Notes under the pieces: model-generated
The model's input: the letters and a program-made list of their open reading frames with translations, nothing else
Database searches by the model: none
What the model was told of the DNA's origin: nothing
Part shown: piece by piece, positions 41,001 through 53,000 of the stretch
How the letters are laid out: the number at the start of each line of letters is the position of its first letter
Position numbering within the stretch: the first letter of the stretch is position 1
Position numbers and translations under genes: made by a program
Assembly (NCBI GenBank): GCA_037951105.1
Contig: JBAMJV010003299.1
Coordinates: forward strand, 62,001-126,000
Origin: Echinarachnius parma
Lineage: Eukaryota; Echinodermata; Echinoidea; Clypeasteroida; Echinarachniidae
DNA: 64,000 nt
Direction: 5' to 3'

Positions 41001-44000
41001 GTAAATGTCGGTGGAACAATTATGGTTGAGGAACATATGTTGTTTTTGGACCATTTGAAGTACTGTCATCTTCAGAGCATATATTTCTGCGGAGCAATTG
41101 TCACCGGAGCAAATGTCGTATCTCCGGAGCATATTTTGGCGGAACAATTGTCGGCTAAGCAATTGTCGCATATTCGAAGCATTTTCGGCGGAGCAATTGT
41201 CGCATCTTCGGAGCATTTGTCGGCGGAGTAATTGTCGGCGGAGCAAATGTCGGCGGAGCAATTGTCGGCGGAGCATATGTCGGCGGAAGCCGTTAATTCC
41301 ATACTGTCTTCTTCACAGACGGCGAAGGCTCCTTTTTGGCATTTCCGGTTTTTACAGGCCAGGTTTGGCAGTTTGGGATCATCTATCCTGGTGGTCAATC
41401 ATGGACGTCCTACAGATTTCCGTGGCCTTTATCTACCCTCTTTTTGATGACGTTTGAGAAGTTTACAGACCCTAATCTGCGATGTTTTAACAAAATATAG
41501 GACAATGCTTATTGACACCGGTCCCTTCCTGGTGGAGTAGCAGCACCGTTTGGCGTCAAGCCAATAGCGATTGATAATGTATTGCCTAGAGAGCCTCTGT
41601 GCAAATTTTGGTTGAAAGATTTATAGCCTACTCTGATTAATGACCCAGAACAATGACTTGTACATACGCTTTGGAGGGGGAAATTGGCCAATCATCAAAG
41701 GTCCTGCCTTTCAAAACAAAAGGCTAAAGTAATCAATGCAAATTTGTGTAACCATTCATTGTACCTTGGTAGTTTGGACACTCTATAATAATCATTATTC
41801 TTAGTCTAAACTGATTCATGGAGCGCAACAGGAAAAGGAATGAAGTTGGATCTAACAAAAAATATATTCCAACTTTATGGGCAGCAGTACGTGTACTATT
41901 AATACTACTATAAATTATAATATCGATTTAGTTAAACAAATTAATTATTACAAACACACGTACATAATGGGGTGATGTTACGATGGTTACATACAAAACT
42001 CACCGACGGGAGTCCTACGGACGCGTTGGTTGCCCATCATCTTCACCAACGGTAATTATTTGCTTTTTATAAGTAGGAGTAGTAGTAGTATAAGTATTAT
42101 TATTAGTAGTAGTAGTACTAGTAGTAGTACATGTAGTAGTAGTAGTAGTAGTAGCTGTAGTATACTTGTATCATTATAATTAGGAGTATTACTATTACTG
42201 AAGTATATACAGTGTACCCAAGAATTATTTGGACACCTTGAAAAAATCACTTTAATTTAATGATGCTAGACAAAATTTTGAAAAAAAATTTTTGGTAAAA
42301 AGCTGCCTAAAATTCATTGTATGTGTTTATTAGATGCTGCTTTGTTGAAATCAAGATAACATATAAGACAATTTTTGAAAAATTATCAAAATGGTTAGTT
42401 TCCTATTTTTCAGGGTGTCCAAATAGTTGTTGGTTACACTGTATATGCTAGCGATAACTCACGGATGGCGACGAGTTGGTCGAGTTGCGCACCCAGAACG
42501 GAAATGAGGTTAGCGAATTGCTCTGCAACGCGCTGACCATTAGAACCGGATCCACGACCACTGCCAGTGATGATGACATGCCTGGAGCAATGGCGGTGCA
42601 GCCACCCTCCACCGCATTGCCATTCTGCTCATCTGTGCCATTCGAGGCGAAGTAACAGATGTCAGGTATGCTTGAGATCTGGAACGTCCAGGGGCCTGTG
42701 CAAACTATACAATACATAATGGTGATATTAAATTATTGCATCTATAGTAAGACTCGTAATTCGGTTATCGTCGCAAATGTCAAAAGACCGTGACCATACC
42801 CCCTCAAGGCAGAGTAACATAATCACGCCATACAGTTTGTATCGCTCAGATGCTCAGTGGACATATCAGATCATACAATTATATATGTTGAATGATACTG
42901 AAAGCAATACTGCAAAATATTTAAAGGAATCTAGTAACATTGTCCAAATCCACAAATCTTACCTAGAACTCTGGTGGTTCCCTCATACTGGAGGGATTTT
43001 CATTACCAATACAAGCATGGCACAGTTTTCGGCTTTTCGAATTTCCTTTTCGTTAAAATGATATTTACGTTTGAAGTGTTCTGGATATTTAATTACCCAC
43101 GGGAAAGTTAAAACTGAGAACAAACTCAGTGCAATAAGTAAGCAAATATTACTGCATTTCACTCATTACTTGGCTATAATGATATCCATTTATCGTGACA
43201 TGTTTACACATTTCTTAGTGGACATATCAGCTCACACCACACCAAAACACATTTTTATCACACATTGACCTGTTTTGCACATGTCAACACAGTTACTGAA
43301 TGTCTTTAAACAAAGCTTGAACAGTTTCAAAGTGTCATCAATTCAATTTGAATAAAATGAACCTCTGTTTAATAAAAATGATTTAGGTACATTTAAAACT
43401 TAATAACAGTTTATAAACAGTTACGAAAAACAAGTACATTGACCCAACTATTTGGAAGTGTGCAAGAACTAATTGTAGATGGCAAAATATAAACCTTTCA
43501 TCATTATTATGCAGAAAAAGGCCGGGCTCAAATTGAGCAACTGATGACAATTCGGGCCTTTGAATTCCCCGCCTTGTGCTGCATTTTCCATTAGCGTGCC
43601 ATGGGCGGAGTTATTTCAGCGTCCGTACCGATTAACTTATTTCGAACATGTAAGATTAGTAAAATATTAAATATAAAGCTATTAATTGCTCAGCTCTTAA
43701 TATTAACATTTAATATATGATATATAGTTTGTCACTAATTTGAATAAAAGATCAAACGATTGGCAAGATTTGTTTCCAGTGGATTCCCCAAATCGCTTTT
43801 ATGTTTCTGAACATTGAGGTTTACTTTTTGTCCGTCTCATGAATAATCACGGCTTTAAGGCCGTGGAAATAGTAATTTTAACTAAAGGATTTAACATATT
43901 ATATAAACTTTTTGTACACATATCCATTTAATGAATCAATGAATGCTTTCATGATTACTAATATGGCATTTCTATATTTTACGTTGAAATATTAATGCGT

Positions 44001-47000
44001 TCCGTACCTTTCCCAATAGTGCTTTTCAGATTTAAAACATCAGGATGCGAAAATTGGATAATGATAACGTAATGAACAAAAACTCACCGTAAATAAGAAC
44101 AAGAAGATTCGGACAAAGATCGTATTTCGAATGAGGTAAACACCTACATAAGATAGGTAGTTCACAAATTTGACAAAATTGTCCAAATTATTTCATTCCA
44201 GTTAGTTCAGATATCAGGATCAAACCAGACATTGATTCTCTGTTTTCCGCACTAGATACACTTTATTCATGTTCTATGTAATTCGTACATATCATTCTCA
44301 AGAATCTGAAAATTAAATTGGTTAATTATAGAAGTCTTAAACATCACTTTTAAGGAAGAATGTAAGTTATCGGATCACTTTTTTAAAAGCATATAATACA
44401 AAAAGCATGGGTATAATGCAGGTAAGGATTATGCATAAATAGGAACATATACAATTAGGCCTACTTACATGCGTTGGCTGGACTAGAGGCTGTTGAAGTA
44501 CTAACGGTAGTTGTTGCTGCATGAAACGAAATAGAAATAGCATAACACTACTTTCATCGAGACAGTTACGTTATAAAGAGAGACTGAATCAGATTAACCC
44601 CATACCTACGGGAGCCTGGTTGCCTGTAGAACCAAGTCTGTGTAGATCTTAGAATCACCAAAGATACGGGTTAACCAAACATTGGTTGCATAACCGTGCC
44701 ATAGACATGATAGAGCTCTCGTGATTAACAGATACTGGGTTTTGAAACTCTTGTCACTTTTTATTGCCATTATTTAATTGAATAGATTGTATTTTTGGCC
44801 CTTCATCGACGTAGCTTTAAATTTGTATGATCAATACATGTTTCAGCCAATTGGCTGTGAAAATTCACAAGCGGACTCGGTTGGGATCGCCCTTGTGATA
44901 TAGCCACTAATCATATAAACACAAGGCTACCTAGATCATTCTTTGGTTAGGGCAGCAATGACTTGCATGCAGTGTGCATTAACTTTCAAGTTACGTTTCT
45001 GCATTGGACAATAATAAACGGATTTATATGACACCTCAGAATGTTCTCGCAATGTGATTGGTTGCCATTATTTAATTGAATATATTGTATTTTTGGCCCT
45101 TCATCGACGTAGCTTAAAATTTGTATGATCAATACATGTTTCAGCCAATTGGCTGTGAAAAATCACAAGCGGACTCGGTTGGGATCGCCCTTGTGATATA
45201 GCCACTAATCATATAACCACAAGGCCACCTAGATCATTCTTTGGTTAGGGCAGCAATGACTTGCATGCAGTGTGCATTAACTTTCAAGTTACGTTTCTGC
45301 ATTGGACAATAATAAACGGATTTATATGACACCTTAGAATGTTCTCGCAATGTTCTTTCAAATATGTGTACCATCGCACTCATAAACATTCATTATTTGT
45401 ATAATTATTCTTCTTCTTCCGATACTGTGCAGAACCTCCTAGGAGTATACTCGCACAAGTTGATGTTGAACTCTCAGTTGGTGCAGACATGAGTCTCAGG
45501 GCATTAACAAAACAAAAATGATTGTCCAATATATTTACAAAATTAAAAACAGTCACAGCAAATGTCTAATTTCCCAGGATGACATCTTTCAGCCTGTCTC
45601 TGAAGATGTCTGGAGAGGTGGCATTGATGGTTTCCTGGGAGAGGGAGTTCCACAGACGGATGGTGTCTGGGAAAAATTCCCCTCTCAGCAACGATGTCCT
45701 CGTCTTGGGGATGGCAAACCGTTGGTTATGGCCTCTTGTTGGTGATTGGATGGGAATCAGCCGGTCGGAAGGAATGTCGATGAGCTTGTTCTGAATTATG
45801 TACATCATGGTGACTTTGGCCATGGATCTTCTATGCTGTAGTGTGTCCCATTTCAAGTCCTTCAGCATTGTGGTGACGCTGCTCTCCCACAAGAAATTGT
45901 TCTTCACATAGCGTGCAGCATGTCGCTGGACTGACTCCACCTTGGCCACATTCACCTTCGTGTTAGGGTCCCAGACGCAGCTGGCGTACTCAAGAATAGG
46001 CCGAACAAGGACCTTGTAGCATGTGGCTTTGATGTCTTGTGGGCACTTGCGCAGATTTCGACGAAGAAAGCCGAGAGTTCTTATTCCTTTCTTGGTGGTG
46101 CTGTCTATGTGCTTATTCCATGACAATTTGTCACAAAATTAGCATCACAAAATCCACAAAACCTGCTTAAATCTCTAGCGGATCCTTTATACCTCAGCTT
46201 GTTCGTATTACAGCTTTTGATATTCTGAATTTCTCTTTTACTGTTCGGACAGCGCTGGTATGCCTATGGTGATAGTAAGGAGAGGGATTCGTGGTTGGAG
46301 GGGCTCGACGTTTCGAACAGGTTGACTGTCCATCGTCACTCCTTTCATTTTGCGAAAGGAATCCCGATTGTAAGGTCAATAGATCTACTAGAAATTGCGA
46401 AGTATACGAGTTTAATTATTTTTTTTTTCATTTTGACGTTTTTTTAAATGCGTGTGCACAATACACGGTGACATACGCAGGGTACATTCAAACATGAGTT
46501 ACAGTTTATACTTTAAATACAATAGCTAAATATCATGTTTTGCATACCACACGATAACACATAACTGTATTGATTACCTTCCAGGAGGCCGTGTCCGTAA
46601 AGCTCCATTCTCATGCTGATGTAAGAGTGCCAGGTAACAGGGCGCACACGCACGAAGCGGCACACTAGCGGGGTGGGAAAGGCGTTCCATACCACGGTAT
46701 GGTGATCAGAATTGCCTGAGAAGACCTAAAAAGATACGCCCAAAATGTACATAATCTAAATTGAATACAAGCATGACAAACAAGCACAACACAGTCATTA
46801 TAGGTGCTCATTGATATAAAGGGAGTCAACATCTGTCCAAGTCGATAACAAAACTGAGGCATTAATAGGGCGGAGGTAAGATGAAACAATGTCAAAGACC
46901 AAAAAAGATAATGACAAATGTTCATGTATTGATTTAGAAAAAGGACATGAGAGATTGATTTTCGTAGAAAGAAGGAACAAAATGCTATTTACAGGATAGT

Positions 47001-50000
47001 AGGCACCATCCTTTATTATAATTATCATCAATATTACCATTATCATCGTCATCATCATTATCATCACAATATCATGAAAATATAATTAGAATTAAAGCAA
47101 ACATGTAAAATAAGATAGTATTTAGAATCACGATTTAGGGAAAAGATTGACAAAGTCGAGGGTGTAATATTTTTGAAGCCCTCCAAAAACACAAAATAAA
47201 AGGTATATCTATACTAATGTAACTATAAAACATAAAATAGCACTCACCATATCTGACCCATTATTGCTGTTTTGAACCGTGTAAAATGTCACACCGTCCG
47301 TGCTGTAGGTTACCTTGTAGCTCGTCACCCATTGGTCATTATCTTGACGTCCTTGTGTCGCCAAGGCAACGACTTCGTAGGTAGAAACGAGATCAACCTG
47401 GAGAGAGCAGACAATCGAAAAGTTTCCCAATGTTGATTTTACCGTAACAATAAAATGGTGTTGCCTCTGTTTGACTTTTTGTTCACAAAAAATTTTTCTA
47501 CTTGCATTGTCAAATCCACTGCTGATTTTCATGTTGGTATTTACACATTTGTAACTTATAACAACTGTGTAAAACTGACATGCATGTGTGTCCTTCAGCA
47601 AGACATTTTATCCATACTGCCTGCTCGCAATCCAGGGCCACGTTGCAGAATAAGATACAATCGATTGTAAGTTACGATTAATCGTAAGTTTCAACCAATC
47701 AGATTTGTGCATCTAGAACACGTGATCTGACTTACGATTAATTGCAACTTGCAATCGACTGTATCTCTTTCTGCAACGGGGCCCTGGTGTAGTAAATACT
47801 TGGCAGGAATGTATTCCCTAAAATGATCGAGCGCTTGACTGAGGCTGTTCGGCTAAAGCGAAGTTAATAATGCCCCGACCGCTTCGAACCCATTTTCATT
47901 TTTATTTATCATTTATCCAAAAACGTATCATTTTTAGTAGTCTATTCCATCAACACATTCAGAAAAGTAATATTATTGCAACTCGCATCACCATACCAAT
48001 GCATGTGTTTGTTGGTATTCACACGAAGACTTCATTTTGTCAAGGACAAACGTATGTTCCGTGATTATATTGTCTCATAAAGTACGCCTGAATATAACTG
48101 GCTTACTGGCAGATGTTCCGCGCATACTGAACCATAATATAAGGCAATATTGGTTCCGTCATTTTAGTGGTCGTAATGAACAATTGTTTATACGTTACAC
48201 AACCCTTGGCAACGTGTTGGGCATATATTTAATATCACATAATGGTACTTAAAATATAATTATGTATAATTATTTACTAAAGTGCCAGATTATAAAATGG
48301 ACAATTATTATAAGTAGTAGAATCCTGATTAAAAAACTAATGCCAGGAATGTAATTTCGACATGTTAAATTAATACACATTTCCACAACCGTCAAGAACA
48401 ACAAAATGTGACCTAAATTAGTATGCCGTATACCAGTAAATTCAAAAAGATATAAATGTAAGGATGACATTGAATAGACATAATTAATTGACCTCTTCAC
48501 TTACAATTTGATCTCGATGTCGATGGTACTAATTGTAGTATCTACTGCGCAAAGTATGTATGACATTTTTAATATATATCTACAAGTAACATGCATAATA
48601 GTTTTGCTAGAATTGTTTACACTTATGCTACCTGTTACCTTTCGATGCTTATTTGAATTCGTATACATAATCTAACCTGGATCCATTGGTTAGCGTCATT
48701 AGTGCCTGCGCCCCAGGCTCCCGTCCCGTTAATAGAAGCAGCCACATTTAACCGTCCCCGTCTGGCTCCATGTTGCGTACTATTCTCGCTCGAAGCCGTC
48801 AGACTCGAATCAGGGATGGCATAAGACTCAAGTCCAAGTCCTATGATCAATACATAAACCGTATAGTGCGTAATATATTGCACATCAATTCATAGATGAT
48901 TTTATCTCAACATCGGTAAATTGATAATTTTCCCAAATAATGCTAAACAGAATGCATTATTGTCATTGCGTACTCATAACCATTATTGTGTACGCATGGT
49001 TGAAATGATCCCTTGGCTTTTTTTTAATATCAAATAAAAACATTATAAAACATTGTTGTTTTCAAACATCGTTTAACAAATAATTTGAAATGTATTAATT
49101 AAAAAAATAATTACAATATAGAGAAAAGAAAATCTGAATAACACAGAGAAGATAAACAACACAAAATTAGTGTCATAGTTATATTAGTAAGAGGAAATCA
49201 ACCAGACATGAACGAATCACTGGAGATACAAGTTAGTTTGGTCGATTCCGACACAGTTACTGGATATAGAATCGAAGAGTTAATATGCCAAAATCGTTAA
49301 ACCTAAAATGGCCAGGCTATATTTGAGGTCTGTATACGTGAAACGGCCAATCACCGTGAACATTTGCACGCATGTCAAGTGAAGTGTATAATAATATTAT
49401 GATAATTTAATTTTTTTTCAAATCACTCATTTGCATGTGTATGGTAATTTTTGCAGATAAGGTTATTAATTTTATATTTTAGCCATAAATTATATATTTT
49501 TCATAATAAAGATGAGTGGTTTTCACTTTATATATTGTTTAGACTATTTGGATTATATAATACAATAATCATTTTTTGAAGGGTGAGGTTATTCCTCATG
49601 CTTGTATATATGTATTATGATATAATATAATAATGTATTATATACTATATTCGTTTGATAATGTGTTATGTATTTATTATTCTTTGAATGTTTACTTTGT
49701 ATTGTATTGATTTGTTTGGTTTCTGATATTTCTCCCAATCGAACACGTAACATTTAAACAAGACCAACTAACCAATCATATATACCTTTTAAGGTAATCT
49801 GATATTTCCATATGTTTTGTACACAAATTACGAAAAATTAACGATTTTGGGGCTGACATGCAAATACAAAAGGTCACGTGACTTCATAACGGTAGATCCG
49901 ATTTTCGGAAATGTTGTTAAAGGGGATAAAGGGGATAGAGGTTTGGTCAAACTGAATTTTAGTAACCCAAGCCTGCACCCTAACATTTCAAGGTAGAAGT

Positions 50001-53000
50001 TATTACTCTACCATGCTCGAATGGTATAACAATCAGTTCTGTGATCTTTTAATGCAATTTTACCAAAATAAATGTGCTGCTTTAAATTAAGGCACATGTT
50101 TGCCTAAATACAATTCATAATTATGTAAAACACCTGATCGTTATTGTTTTAATCGTGGGACCCGTAATAATCCATTGATTTTTGTTGTTGTGAGTAAAAT
50201 ACAATCATAAATTCATTCCTATCCTGAATGCCGCGCTTTGCCTATGTAAAACTGCATATGTATAAACTTTTAAAAACAAAAATAACCGTTAAAGTTGGTG
50301 ATAATATTGTAAACTAACAAAGGTTTGATCAAATGTCAATTTCTGATATTCAGATATGAGATATGAGATATGTTCACTGAGTAATATATGACACTTTCTT
50401 GTTATTTGATTTTGTTTTAATCTCGTCATTGAATATATAACTGTCAACTAACAAAATAGGCCAAGGTCATACCATTACAAACTGATATACAAGTGGTACA
50501 ATAATATTACACACCGAACAGATAATCACAATGCTATGGATACACGGCTAAGTCAGGAGTCTGTTATCATTACAAAAAAACAACCGCTAAAGTACAAGAG
50601 GGCGCTCTGTAAGAACATTTTGTTTTAAACCAATTCTTTTGAACCACTTCTTATGAAAAATTGTTACTGTGTTATATTGTTTAAAATGTATTCCCTAGAG
50701 AGATCATTAATAACAATTTAAAAACCGCTTCAGCATTTTTGTCAAATAATGTTAACGTATTATATTAATATTTTTCTTGAATTATCAAATGAAGAGCTTA
50801 ATTCCAAAAGGCGCTAAATCCACTTTTTACCAAAATGGAGTTATCAGTATGAGTGCATACCCATTGCACATGTGCATTTAAATCACCATTCATTTTATTA
50901 AAATAATTTTTAGAAATATGAAAAAAAATTATTTGAAAAATTTGTTTAGTTCCAAAATGCGCTAAATCCAAATCTGTTTAGTTCCAAAAGGCGCTAAATC
51001 CACGATTTGGGGGCTTGGCCTGTTTTGACCAATCACAGCGCAGTATTGTTCCAGTGACCGGATATAGAGTGGTGAAGTGTGATGTCATCTATGACGTCAT
51101 AAACATTTTTCGGGGAATTTAAAAATTGAACTTCATGTTCAGAAACAGCATAACAAATAATGTCCAAATACCGAAAATAAATTGAATATGTTGAGTATTG
51201 GACGAGATATGCTCATCCGAATGAATTTTACTTCAATGGGCAATCAGTGTTATAGTGCACTGGTTCATAAAGTTATGAACCAGAGCTGCAGTATAACACT
51301 GATTGCCTATGGACAACAACATCATTTGGACGGGCATATCTCAGCCAATACTTAACATATTCAATTGATTTGTTGTATTTAGACATTATTTGTCATGCTC
51401 TTTCTGAAAATGAAGTTCAAATTTGAAAATTCTACAAAAGGATTTTTATGACGTCATGGCTTCTGTACTCTATTGACGACATCTTTTACCCTTGTTACTA
51501 GTCGTCACCGTCGATCATATTTCACAGTTTTACAGTATTTTGAGAGTCCTCAGCTAATATAACACCATGGATGAGAGAGGAGAGCCTGTTGACATAATCT
51601 ATAATCCTAGAATAAGGAAGCACAATGGCAGTGAGTGTGCAAAACACAAGATAAAGACAGTGAAATCGAGAAATCCGGTAAGTTCAGTCCCACCTACTTA
51701 TTTTTGTGTGTGTTGAGTTCAACGCATATGAATGTATTGTAACTTACAATTTTGCATGTAGTATCATGAGACATAACTGAAATAAATTGCCAGAAACAAA
51801 GTGTGTTATTAAAGTGATATAAGACGTGCATAACTCATCAGTACAGTTGAAATTTTAATCTAGCGCCGGCCGCGACTCGTACTCGTAGACATCGTAGGTA
51901 GTCGTAGTCGACGTCGGTAGTCAGACAGTGGATGTAGACTTGGCAGCGCTAGTTTACAAGTGAATCCATACTTCTATGGCCCATGGGTTGGCGCTTAATC
52001 AGTTACATACTCCACGTCTTAAATCACTTTTAACACACTGAAATTGGTTCCTATTAATCAATTAACTGTTTTCTTAAATATATTTTCTTGAATATGAACA
52101 ATATTTTGACAACTTTGTGTGCGGCAGCTCCATAAAGATGTCTCTTGCATTTTGTAAAATGATATACACCTTATAGCGAGCAGCTATATTGCTAGCTACC
52201 ATTGAATTGTGAGTGGCGAGTACAATAACCGTCGTGGGGCAAGCTTCAACGTAAACGGATACATCGGCCGGGAGTCTCGCTCCATAAGTATGGTACTTTC
52301 CATTCACAATTCAATAGGAAGCTAGTAGCTTAGCTGCTCGTGTCAGACTATTGGTACATTTTCAGTCTAGCGCCGACATGGCGCATGGATGGTTGCGTGG
52401 AGATGTGCGTTACAAGTATCAACATGACCTCTATTTGCCCTGGTGCAGTAGAGTATGGATAAAAGTTATAAGCCTACATTACATCATGACATAAAATTAT
52501 TTTGGTGTCTATTAACAAAATATCTGCAGAGTGCAAACTAATTTTTTTTAAAGTATGTAGGAAACATTGTCCCTTGTTTTCGTAGAATACCCGATGTTTA
52601 CAATGCACTTTTGACTTTGTTTTATCAATAGGGAAAACGTCAGCCATTGGATGTCAACACATGCCTCACAGCAAGGAGACATCACAGAAACTTTCCGGGA
52701 CTGAGCTACAGAGACTCAAACAAGCTTCGTTCATCATGTGCCAATCCTGTCATGCGCCATCGAGTCAGGACATGGTCTGCAACCAAAGAAAAGGGCGGAA
52801 CTTTGCCCCAACATTTCACGTAAGTTTTCATTTGAGTCTTTGAGTGTTTTAATTGCAGACCCGTAGCCAGGATTTTTCATGGGGAGGTGCCTAATTTACA
52901 AAAACGGTACCGAGACCACTTACCAAAAAATGTTGAGGCCGAGACCACAGGCTGAGAGTCGTGTCAGCCGGTAACTGAAAAGTGGACTCGAGACCGGCAA

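Larger units (their letters stand above)
39294..41287. mobile_element. Foldback (TU-like) element with 15-bp tandem units
   Basis: The left arm 39294-39725 is about 29 copies of a 15-bp unit, TGCTCCGCCGACAAT with variation at the AAT. The right arm, about 41085-41287, carries the reverse complement ATTGTCGGCGGAGCA. Arms are 1.3 kb apart. The centre contains a TTAA MITE fragment (39775-40060), a poly-G run (40330-40359), a poly-C run (40812-40827) and a tRNA-like stretch. Sea urchin TU elements are known to have inverted-repeat outer domains of 15-bp tandem units. The unit has no stop in most frames, so long artificial ORFs arise on both strands. Confidence 0.8.

Noticed and set aside
46178-46490. 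Penelope-like element
   Set aside because: Only a vague phrase (CGACGTTTCGAAC) suggested it; no reverse transcriptase, GIY-YIG or terminal repeat was seen.
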